DNA of 64,000 bases from JACKIC01 sp964392305 (GTDB lineage: Bacteria > Planctomycetota > UBA1135 > UBA2386): positions 29,191-93,190 of the forward strand of contig CAYMPV010000026.1 of the NCBI GenBank assembly GCA_964392305.1. The letters run 5' to 3'. The notes below the pieces were generated by a model, which saw only the letters and a program-made list of their open reading frames with translations, was not told where the DNA came from and ran no database searches. The position numbers and the translations under genes are program-made. Below are positions 55,420 through 62,605 of the stretch, in pieces (the first letter of the stretch is position 1; each line of letters starts with the position of its first letter).

Positions 55420-56306
55420 GGGGCAACCCCCTCGACGAGCAGGGAGAAGTCGACTGCCACCGCCGAATGCGTCAGCGCCCCCACCGAGATGCGGTCGACA
55501 CCGCTCTCGGCGAACGCACGCACACTGCGCAAGTCGACACCGCCCGATGCCTCGATCTCGATCGTCCGTCCGAGCTCCCGCGCAGCGCCGCGCAGCGCGA
55601 CCACGGCTGCACGCAGCGGCTCACCGGGCGCGAAGTTGTCGAGCAGCACGATCGCCGCGCCGCCGCGTATCGCAGCGAGGCCTTCGTCGATCGAACGCGC
55701 CTCGGCAACCACGGGCCGATCTTGCCCGGCGACACACCGCGCAACGACCTCTTCGTAGGGCGCCGGCGCAGCGAAGCCGAAGTGGTTCTCCTTGAGCAAC
55801 ACCTGGTCGTAGAGGCCAATGCGATGGTTGCTGCCGCCGCCGGCGAGCACTGCCTGCTTCTCCAGCAGGCGCATGCCTGGCGTGGTCTTGCGAGTGTCGA
55901 GAATGCGTGCACCGGTGCCGGCGACGGCTTCGACGAAAGCCCGGGTCGTGGTCGCCACACCCGACAGACGCTGCACGAAGTTCAACGCCGTGCGTTCGGC
56001 GACCAGCAGCGCCCGCATCATTCCTTCCACCTGCAACACCGTCTGCCCCGGCGCGACACGGTCACCGTCATCGGCCAATCGTTCGATGCGACACTGAGGA
56101 TCCAACATCGAGAACGCCGCCGTCGCGCAAGCGAGTCCCGCGAGACAGCCCGCCTGCTTGGCCAACATGCGGGCCCTTCCCCGACCTGACCCGGGCAGCG
56201 CCAGCCGACTCGTAACATCCGCCTGCAGCGATAGATCCACGTCGCCCAGGTCTTCAGCGAGGGCGCGCCGCACAGCGTCGCGGACAGCATCGGCACGGCG
56301 GTCCAT
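55416..56306 (-). CDS. nadC: Nicotinate-nucleotide pyrophosphorylase (carboxylating)
   Basis: A 296-residue QPRTase: RRALAEDLGDVDLS, ALNFVQRLSGVAT, ILDTRKTTPGMRLLEKQAVLAGG (substrate and PRPP site), NHRIGLYDQVLLKENH and VLLDNFAP with IEASGGVDL. It makes nicotinate mononucleotide from quinolinate in NAD synthesis. Start ATG at 56306. A TAAGCT box lies 10 bases before the start, just after the stop of the HhH gene, suggesting its own promoter. Confidence 0.96.
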   Translation of the reverse strand: MDRRADAVRDAVRRALAEDLGDVDLSLQADVTSRLALPGSGRGRARMLAKQAGCLAGLACATAAFSMLDPQCRIERLADDGDRVAPGQTVLQVEGMMRALLVAERTALNFVQRLSGVATTTRAFVEAVAGTGARILDTRKTTPGMRLLEKQAVLAGGGSNHRIGLYDQVLLKENHFGFAAPAPYEEVVARCVAGQDRPVVAEARSIDEGLAAIRGGAAIVLLDNFAPGEPLRAAVVALRGAARELGRTIEIEASGGVDLRSVRAFAESGVDRISVGALTHSAVAVDFSLLVEGVAP

Positions 56307-56324
56307 GGTCGGCGGGAGCTTACC

Positions 56325-56675
56325 CTAACGCTCCCGCGGTCGCACTGCGGCCGCCCGGACCTGAGCCGGGGTGACCACCGCGAGTCCACGCAGCTGCTCG
56401 ACAATGCCCTCGGCGCAACCATCGACGGCAGCCAGGTCTTCGAGGGTGCGGAACCCGCCATGACGCACGCGGTGCAAGACGATCGCCTCGGCGCGCGTAC
56501 GCCCGATCCCCGGCAGCACGGTCAGTTCCGCGACCGATGCCCGATTGATGTCGATCGTCACCGCGACCGCGACGGGACCCGCGGGAGCCGGCAGGAGGCC
56601 AGTGGCCAACACCTTCACACACAGGCCGAAGACCACGAGCCCCCAGACCGCCAGCAGGCGTCGTTCGCGGCTCAC
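56325..56675 (-). CDS. Membrane-anchored helix-hairpin-helix protein (ComEA-like)
   Basis: A 116-residue protein with an N-terminal membrane helix (LLAVWGLVVFGLCVKVLATG) and a ComEA-type HhH pair (DINRASVAELTVLPGIGRTRAEAIV and FRTLEDLAAVDGCAEGIVEQL). ComEA binds DNA at the membrane during natural transformation; many similar small proteins have unknown roles. The GTG start at 56675 overlaps the FlhG-like stop (GTGA), which fixes the start and shows coupling. Confidence 0.82.
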   Translation of the reverse strand: MSRERRLLAVWGLVVFGLCVKVLATGLLPAPAGPVAVAVTIDINRASVAELTVLPGIGRTRAEAIVLHRVRHGGFRTLEDLAAVDGCAEGIVEQLRGLAVVTPAQVRAAAVRPRER

Positions 56676-57664
56676 CAACGGCGCAACTGGGCCGCCATGC
56701 GCGCCTCCACCCCCGGCGAGTCGCTCTCCACCGCCTGCAACCCGCCCGTCGTCCGTTCGAGATTGCGGAGCACCACTTCGATCGCCTGGGAGGTCGCACA
56801 CTGGGGATGACTCACGGTCAAAGGTGGCTGGCCGAGGCGGCGCTGACTCACCGCAGGGTCCTCGGGCACCTCACCGATGTAGTGGATCTCGGCCCCTGCA
56901 AAACGACGAGAAACATCGGCAAGACGGTCGAAGGTCGCCTCACCGAGGCCCGCGTGGGTGACGCGGTTGACGATCAGGTGCACCTGCGGCCGAGACGGCT
57001 GACGCGCCAGGCACTTGATCAGGGCATAGGCGTCGGTGAGCGCGGCGATCTCCGGATTGGTGACCACGATGGCGTGCTGCGCCGTCAGCACCGTAGTCAG
57101 CGACTGCGGCGACAAACCGGCCGGGCAGTCGAGCAACAGCACATCGTGGCAACTCGCGAGCCAGTGCAATGCCCTGCCGAGCAGTTGCATGTGCCGGCCA
57201 TCGAGTTCGGCGAGGCTCGAGACGCCCGAGCCTCCCGCCACGAGACCTGGCCCGTACGGCGTCGCAGTCAGGGCCTGCTGCACCGACACGGCGCCGTCGA
57301 GCAGGTGCTGCATCGAGTAGCGCGGCGTGACGCCGAACAACAGGTGGGCGTTGGCGAGACCGAAGTCGCAGTCGATGACGGCGACGCGTCGACCCGCGCG
57401 ATGCAAGCAGATCGCCGCGTTGGTCGTGAGGAAGGACTTGCCGGTGCCGCCCTTGCCGCTGGCGAACGCGACCACCGTCGCCTCGCGGCTGCGCGACGGC
57501 TCCGCCGCTCCGGCGAGGCGGAAGAACCGCCGCAGGAAGCCACCTGTTGGTCTGCTCGCTTCGAGATCGGGCTCCAAGAGAATCCTCGTGGAACCAGGCC
57601 GCCTCGCCCGGTGATGGGCGACGCGGTGCGGTTCCGTCAGTCCGTCGCCGCCGTCGGCGGCCAC
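56672..57664 (-). CDS. MinD/FlhG-type ATPase
   Basis: A 330-residue P-loop ATPase of the MinD/ParA superfamily with a deviant Walker A (ASGKGGTGKSFLTTN), VIDCDFGLANAHLLFG (switch I) and LLLDCPAGLSPQSL (switch II). The DFGLAN and LLFG segments are typical of FlhG/FleN, which sets flagellar number and place. The first about 50 residues are poorly defined. The GTG at 57664 overlaps the upstream gene by 28 bases, and a TTG near 57579 with GAGG before it is the alternative. No other flagellar gene is in the window. Confidence 0.85.
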   Translation of the reverse strand: MAADGGDGLTEPHRVAHHRARRPGSTRILLEPDLEASRPTGGFLRRFFRLAGAAEPSRSREATVVAFASGKGGTGKSFLTTNAAICLHRAGRRVAVIDCDFGLANAHLLFGVTPRYSMQHLLDGAVSVQQALTATPYGPGLVAGGSGVSSLAELDGRHMQLLGRALHWLASCHDVLLLDCPAGLSPQSLTTVLTAQHAIVVTNPEIAALTDAYALIKCLARQPSRPQVHLIVNRVTHAGLGEATFDRLADVSRRFAGAEIHYIGEVPEDPAVSQRRLGQPPLTVSHPQCATSQAIEVVLRNLERTTGGLQAVESDSPGVEARMAAQLRRW

Positions 57665-58665
57665 GGACTCTCCTGTGCCGCGACGATGCGCGCGACATCG
57701 TCAGCGGCACCCGCGGACACGGCGCCTGGACCGGAGTCCGGACCGCCGAGCGCGGAATACTCTTCGGGTGACAGCCGCGCAGCGGCGAGCGTGCTGCGGA
57801 TGCTGGCGTGGGATGCCGCACGCGCCTCGGCGCGGTTGGCGGAAGAGGGCGACGAGAGCCCCTCACGAACTGACGCCGATCCGCCGGTTGAACCAGCGCC
57901 CGGTTCGCGTGCAGTGAGATAGCCGCGCAGCAACCGGTCGGCGAAACTGCGCACGTCGCGAGCCTCGGCGAGCACGATCTCGGCGGCGCCGGGCACCACA
58001 CCGATCAGCCCCTCCGCGCGCACCAGGACCTCGCCCAGACGATGACCACGCCACGTGATCCGCCGCGCGAAGCGTTCGCCCTCGACGAGCACCTCGGGAT
58101 CGAGCCGCTCGCAGATGCGATGCAGGGCCGCCCAGCAGGCCTTGTGGCCTTCGGGAACGGCGAATTCCTCGCTCGTGGCCGCGGGCCGGGCGTGCTCATC
58201 ACCGGCGAGCAACGGCATCGACCAACGCACTGCGAAACGCTCTTCGCCAGCGAGCCGGAACGGCTCGAGCATGCACGTCTGCAGCCGCGACGAGTTGACG
58301 CGGCGCAGACTGCTCAGCAGCGCCGTCGAAGCTTCCGTGCCGATCACCACCACGCGACCGCGCGCACCGGGCACCAATCGCGCCTCGGGAATCGCCGCTG
58401 GCAGCGCACTGCCGACCCGATCGAGGAACTCGATCGCCGAGAGCGCGCGCGCCGTCAGCAACATGTCGCCTTCGACCGCGAGCAACACCAGCACCGGCGC
58501 GCCCAGGGCGTCGCGCGCCAGGCAATCGACCGGCCCCAACTGTCCATTGCTGCAGTCGAACGCCGTGTCGATCAGTTCGAGCCCTTGTTCGACCACCTGC
58601 AGACGCGGCGCAACGATCGCCCACAGCCGCTCACGCACCTGCGGCAAGACGGGACCTCGGATCAT
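57637..58665 (-). CDS. Hypothetical protein upstream of flhG-like gene
   Basis: A 342-residue cytosolic protein. The first 130 residues (VDCLARDALGAPVLVLLAVEGD with ELIDTAFD before it) recall a degenerate PD-(D/E)XK nuclease core of the NucS kind, in which the usual E-x-K is not conserved. The rest is helical and the C-terminal 80 residues are low-complexity (Ser, Ala, Gly). Start ATG at 58665 is supported by GGAGGT 5 bases upstream. It overlaps the FlhG-like gene by 28 bases, so they are surely co-transcribed. Confidence 0.75.
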   Translation of the reverse strand: MIRGPVLPQVRERLWAIVAPRLQVVEQGLELIDTAFDCSNGQLGPVDCLARDALGAPVLVLLAVEGDMLLTARALSAIEFLDRVGSALPAAIPEARLVPGARGRVVVIGTEASTALLSSLRRVNSSRLQTCMLEPFRLAGEERFAVRWSMPLLAGDEHARPAATSEEFAVPEGHKACWAALHRICERLDPEVLVEGERFARRITWRGHRLGEVLVRAEGLIGVVPGAAEIVLAEARDVRSFADRLLRGYLTAREPGAGSTGGSASVREGLSSPSSANRAEARAASHASIRSTLAAARLSPEEYSALGGPDSGPGAVSAGAADDVARIVAAQESPWPPTAATD

Positions 58666-58670
58666 CTGCC

Positions 58671-58676
58671 ACCTCC
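58671..58676 (-). promoter_or_regulatory. Shine-Dalgarno of the hypothetical gene at 57637-58665
   Basis: GGAGGT on the minus strand lies 5 bases before the ATG at 58665. The 214 bases between here and ruvC hold no further gene. Confidence 0.7.
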
Positions 58677-58879
58677 CCCACGTCGCTTCGGAAGACACCG
58701 GTGCCCACGGCGCCGCGACACATGCCGCTGGCGGCCCTCCGCAACACGACCGGGGCCGGGCGCCGCCGTCGTCAACCGCCGGGAAGGGTACAAGGAGTGG
58801 GATCCTGCTGACCGGACACTGCAATTAGAGGTATCGGCCCTCCGGAAAGCAAGAACCCGTGACTGGCTGCTGACGCCGC

Positions 58880-59479
58880 TCACAGCCCTTCGGCGACATG
58901 CAGCAGGGGAGAGCGCCGCTGCTCGAGCCTGGTCCAGGCCACCGCCAAGGCGTCCGTCGCATCGTGGGGCACCGCTTCCGCACCGAGCCTGCCAGCCCGC
59001 AACAACTGCTCGACCATGGCCGCGACCGTCTCCTTCTTGGCCGCGCCGCGCCCGGTCACCACCCGTTTGATGCGCGCCGGTGCAAACTGGTGCACCGGCG
59101 CCCCGGCCCGGGCCGACTCGGCCAGGACCACGCCGCGCGCCTCGCCGATGCGCAACGCCGCCTGCACGCTCTTGCCGTAGAACGCTTCCTCGAGCGCGAC
59201 CTCGTCAGGCTGCAGGTCGGTCAGCAGCGCGCGGAACTGTTCGGCGAGCGACAGCAGTCGCGACGCCAGCGCTGCGCCGCGCCCACCGAGTCGCATCACG
59301 CCCATGGCGACCATGCGCACATCGCGACCGCTGCCGCCCGGCAACACGGTGTTGCTCGCCCGCAACGCCATCGGCACCGCCCCACCCGGTCGACGCGGGC
59401 CCGCGAGCACCACTTCGAGGCAGCCGTAGCCGACCACCTGTGTGCCCGGGTCGATACCCAGAATCCGCACCACCGCCAC
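58880..59479 (-). CDS. ruvC: Holliday junction resolvase RuvC
   Basis: A 199-residue endonuclease with the four acidic residues of RuvC: RILGIDPGTQVVGYG, VALEEAFYGKSVQAALRIGE, GRGAAKKETV and PHDATDALAVA. It cuts Holliday junctions with RuvAB as a dimer. The GTG at 59479 is chosen because a TACACT box ends 7 bases before it; GTG codons at 59473 and 59470 are alternatives. An insertion of about 40 residues (GPRRPGGAVPMAL to DVRMVAMG) after the first strand is longer than usual. It diverges from ispD across 25 bases. No ruvA or ruvB is adjacent. Confidence 0.93.
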   Translation of the reverse strand: MAVVRILGIDPGTQVVGYGCLEVVLAGPRRPGGAVPMALRASNTVLPGGSGRDVRMVAMGVMRLGGRGAALASRLLSLAEQFRALLTDLQPDEVALEEAFYGKSVQAALRIGEARGVVLAESARAGAPVHQFAPARIKRVVTGRGAAKKETVAAMVEQLLRAGRLGAEAVPHDATDALAVAWTRLEQRRSPLLHVAEGL

Positions 59480-59486
59480 GGCGGCG

Positions 59487-59496
59487 AGTGTAAGGT
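59487..59496. promoter_or_regulatory. Overlapping divergent -10 boxes of ruvC and ispD
   Basis: On the minus strand TACACT (59492-59487) ends 7 bases before the ruvC GTG. On the plus strand TAAGGT (59491-59496) ends 8 bases before the ispD GTG. The boxes share two bases within a 25-base gap, leaving no space for leaders or separate Shine-Dalgarno sites. Both mRNAs are inferred to be leaderless. Confidence 0.5.
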
Positions 59497-59504
59497 CTCG
59501 CCGC

Positions 59505-60197
59505 GTGAAGGTCGCCATGTTGCTGCTCGCCGCTGGGCGAGGCACCCGCTTCGGCGGCAGCGTGCCGAAGGCCTACCTGCCGCTCGCCGGCAAACCGCTG
59601 CTGTTGCACGCCGCCGAACGCCTGGCGCGCGTCGCCCCGCTCGCGAACGGCAACCGCCTGATCGTGATGAAGAATCCCGCCGACGAGGTCCACCTGGTCC
59701 CGTTGCGCCCCTCGCTCGCCGCCCTGGGCGACGTGCGCTTCGCCGACGGCGGCGACACCAGGCAACTCTCGATGCAGAACGGCCTCGCTGCGGCCGGCGA
59801 CGACGTCGATCTGGTGCTCGTTCACGACGCCGCCCGCGCCCTGCTGCCGATCGAGGCGACGCGCGCCTGCGTCGAAGCCGCGGCCCGCACCGGCGCAGCG
59901 CTGCTCGCGATCCCTGCCCCCGACACCCTCAAGCGCGCCGAGGGCGGTCTGGTCACCGCGACCGTCGACCGGGCCGGGATCTGGCTCGCGCAGACACCGC
60001 AGGTGATCCGCCGCGACCTGCTGCAACGCGCGGTCGCCAACGCCGCGGCGACGGGCTTCGTCGGCACCGACGACGTCTCGCTGGTCGAACACCTCGGCGA
60101 GCCCGTGGCGATCGTGCCCGGCGCCCCGACCAACCTGAAGGTCACCCACCCCGAAGACCTGCCGCTCGCGGCCATGATCCTCGCCGCCTACCCATGA
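59505..60197 (+). CDS. ispD: 2-C-methyl-D-erythritol 4-phosphate cytidylyltransferase
   Basis: A 230-residue nucleotidyltransferase with the IspD motifs LLLAAGRGTRFGGSVPKAYL (CTP site), VLVHDAARAL and GTDDVSLVEHLG. It attaches CMP to methylerythritol phosphate in the non-mevalonate isoprenoid pathway. The GTG at 59505 is chosen from its distance to the TAAGGT box; an ATG four codons later is possible. Its stop overlaps the ispF start as ATGA, so the two enzymes are made together. Confidence 0.95.
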   Translation: MKVAMLLLAAGRGTRFGGSVPKAYLPLAGKPLLLHAAERLARVAPLANGNRLIVMKNPADEVHLVPLRPSLAALGDVRFADGGDTRQLSMQNGLAAAGDDVDLVLVHDAARALLPIEATRACVEAAARTGAALLAIPAPDTLKRAEGGLVTATVDRAGIWLAQTPQVIRRDLLQRAVANAAATGFVGTDDVSLVEHLGEPVAIVPGAPTNLKVTHPEDLPLAAMILAAYP

Positions 60198-60679
60198 ACG
60201 ACCTGCCCCGCATCGGCCTCGGCATCGACGTGCACCGCCTGCAGCCAGGCCGGCCTTGTGTGCTCGCGGGCGTGCGCTTCGACGCAGAAGTCGGCCCGGT
60301 CGGCCACAGCGACGGCGACGCCGTGCTGCACGCCGCCTGCGACGCGGTGCTCGGCGCCGCGGGTCTCGACGACCTCGGCTCGCTGTTCAGCGACAAGGAC
60401 CCGGCCAACGCCGGCCGCGCGTCGGCGGAGTTCTGCGTCGAGGCGATGCGGCGCATCGGCGAACGCGGCCTGCGCGTGCTGTCGATGGACGTGGTGCTCG
60501 AGACCGAGACGCCCAAACTCGTGCCGCACCGGCAGGCGATGCGCGGCAAGCTCGCCGAACTGTTCGCGGTGCCCGTCGACCGCGTCAACATCAAGGGCAA
60601 GACCGGCGAGAAGGTCGACGCGATCGGCCGCGGCGAAGCGATGCGCGCGACGGTCGTGGCGCTGCTCGGCCCGGCCTGA
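60194..60679 (+). CDS. ispF: 2-C-methyl-D-erythritol 2,4-cyclodiphosphate synthase
   Basis: A 161-residue trimeric enzyme: GLGIDVHRLQPGRPCVLAG (zinc DxH), GPVGHSDGDAVLHAACDAVLG (His ligand), LFSDKDPANAG and NIKGKTGEKVDAIGRGE at the CDP site. It closes the cyclodiphosphate ring in the MEP pathway, two steps after IspD. Start ATG at 60194 overlaps ispD. IspE is not in the window. It converges with the ABC exporter gene 19 bases downstream. Confidence 0.97.
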   Translation: MNDLPRIGLGIDVHRLQPGRPCVLAGVRFDAEVGPVGHSDGDAVLHAACDAVLGAAGLDDLGSLFSDKDPANAGRASAEFCVEAMRRIGERGLRVLSMDVVLETETPKLVPHRQAMRGKLAELFAVPVDRVNIKGKTGEKVDAIGRGEAMRATVVALLGPA

Positions 60680-60698
60680 GCGCGTTCCCGAGCAGCCC

Positions 60699-62570
60699 TC
60701 AGACCGCCTGCTTCTCCGACATGCGTTTGTAGGCGCCGCCCTTGCTCAGCAGTTCGGCGTGACTGCCGGCCTCGAGCACACGCCCCTTGTCGAGCACGAC
60801 GATCAGGTCGGCAGCGACGATCGTCGACAGCCGGTGCGCGACCACGAACGACGTGCGGCCCCGGCGCAGGTTGTCGAGCGCCTTCTGCACCGCCTCCTCG
60901 TTCTCGCTGTCCAACGCCGAAGTCGCTTCGTCGAGGAACAGGATCGCCGGATCGCGCAGGATCGCGCGCGCGATGGTGATGCGCTGCATCTGCCCACCCG
61001 ACAGGTTGCTGCCGCGCTCCCCGGTGACCGTGTCGTAGCCATCCGGCTGCTGCACGATGAAGTCGTGGATGTTCGCGGCCTTGGCCGCCGCCTCGATCTC
61101 CGCCTGCGTTGCACCGGGCTTGCCGTAGGCGATGTTGGCGCGCACCGTGGTGTTGAACAGGAACGGCTGTTGGCTGACCACGGCGGTGTGCGCGCGGTAG
61201 TCGGCCAGGAGAATCTCGCGCAGGTCTTGACCGTCGACGAGGATCGCGCCGCGCTTGGGATCGTGAAACCGCATCAGCAGATCGAGCAGCGTCGACTTGC
61301 CGCCGCCCGACTCACCAACGAACGCCACCGTCTGGCCGGCGCGCACCTTCAGGTCGATGCCGCGCAGCACCGGCTCCCCGCCGTAGTCGAACCACACGTC
61401 GCGCAGCTCGACGTCGCCGCGCAGCGCGGCCAGCGGCCGGCCGCCTTCGCCGGCATGGTCGACGTCCTCACGCAGGATGTCGTCGATGCCTGCCAGGGCG
61501 CCCGAGGACTCCATCAGCACGTGGTAGGAACGGGTCAGGCGTTTTATGTGCTGGTAGGTGGTCGACAGCGCCGTCACCACCACCGTCACCGCACCCAGCC
61601 TGACGCCGCCGCCCTCGCGCAGCAACACGGCCCACCCGAGCAGGATCAACAGCGCTCCGAAGCCGACCTGATAGCTGGCGAACGTCTGCGCCATCGAACG
61701 CCCCTTGGCGCGGAACATCTTGCGGGTGCGTTCGAGGAACTGCGCGGTGCTCGCATCGAAGTCCTGCAGCCGTTGCGCCTCGAGCTGGAAGGCCTTGACG
61801 GTGCGGATGCCGGTCAAGATCTGGTTCAACGACTCGGTGCTCTGCCCCATCGACTGCAGGCTCTTGCTGCTGCGCTTCTGCACGCGTCGACCCTGTCGAT
61901 ACATCGGGATGGCCATCAACGGCACCATCACCAACAGCACCCAGATCGCCTCGGGGATCGTGACCGCGAGCAAGCCGATGTTGAAGAGGATCATCAAGGG
62001 GTCGACGACGACGTTGTCGGCAGCCAGTTCGAAAGACCGCTGCATCACCTGGGTGTCGTTGGTGACCTTGCTGATCATCTCCCCCATGCGCTGACGACCG
62101 AAGAAGCGCAACGGCAGGAGCAGGAAGTGCCGCGCCAACTCGCCGCGCAGATCGGCCACCACGCGCACTGCGAACAAGCGCGAGAAGGTCTGCACGAAGT
62201 AGATCGTGACCGCACCCGCGACCCCGCAGATCACCGCGATCACCGCACAAGCGACGATGATCTGCATGCCCGGGTGCTCGACCGTCAGCCCCAGCGACCG
62301 GCACAGGGCCGGCGCGAAACCCTCGAACCAGGCGTTCATCGCGGCCGTCACGCGCTCGCCGAAATCGGGCTCGGGCGACGGCTCGGGGGCGGGCTCACCC
62401 AACGCCCGCATCAGCGGCGACAGCAGCAGCAGCGGCAGCTTGGTGAAGAGCGCCTCGAGAAACCCGAAGGCGAGCATCGCCGCGACCATGCCGCGGTAAC
62501 GCACCACCGCCGCCCACAACCGGTGCAGCAGCGCCTTGACGTCGGCGCGCGAATCAGTCGTTTCCGTCAC
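60699..62570 (-). CDS. MsbA-like ABC exporter (fused TMD-NBD)
   Basis: A 623-residue half-transporter: six helices with ABC_membrane features (about 25-350; RFFGRQRMGEMISKVTNDT), then a nucleotide-binding domain with GESGGGKST (Walker A), the signature LSGGQMQRI, ILFLDEATSALD (Walker B) and AHRLSTI (His switch). It works as a homodimer. MsbA-type members flip lipid A or other lipids, and others export drugs. Between helices 1 and 2 there is a Pro/Glu-rich insertion (GEPAPEPSPEPDFGE) not usual for MsbA. GTG start at 62570. Confidence 0.92.
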   Translation of the reverse strand: MTETTDSRADVKALLHRLWAAVVRYRGMVAAMLAFGFLEALFTKLPLLLLSPLMRALGEPAPEPSPEPDFGERVTAAMNAWFEGFAPALCRSLGLTVEHPGMQIIVACAVIAVICGVAGAVTIYFVQTFSRLFAVRVVADLRGELARHFLLLPLRFFGRQRMGEMISKVTNDTQVMQRSFELAADNVVVDPLMILFNIGLLAVTIPEAIWVLLVMVPLMAIPMYRQGRRVQKRSSKSLQSMGQSTESLNQILTGIRTVKAFQLEAQRLQDFDASTAQFLERTRKMFRAKGRSMAQTFASYQVGFGALLILLGWAVLLREGGGVRLGAVTVVVTALSTTYQHIKRLTRSYHVLMESSGALAGIDDILREDVDHAGEGGRPLAALRGDVELRDVWFDYGGEPVLRGIDLKVRAGQTVAFVGESGGGKSTLLDLLMRFHDPKRGAILVDGQDLREILLADYRAHTAVVSQQPFLFNTTVRANIAYGKPGATQAEIEAAAKAANIHDFIVQQPDGYDTVTGERGSNLSGGQMQRITIARAILRDPAILFLDEATSALDSENEEAVQKALDNLRRGRTSFVVAHRLSTIVAADLIVVLDKGRVLEAGSHAELLSKGGAYKRMSEKQAV

Positions 62571-62605
62571 GCCGCGGATCCTAACTCACGCGGCGCGCCG
62601 GAAAC

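Noticed and set aside
58831..58838. Sigma-28 (FliA) -10 GCCGATAC upstream of the FlhG-like gene group
   Set aside because: The -10 resembles the consensus, but the -35 position lacks TAAA, so the match is not reliable.
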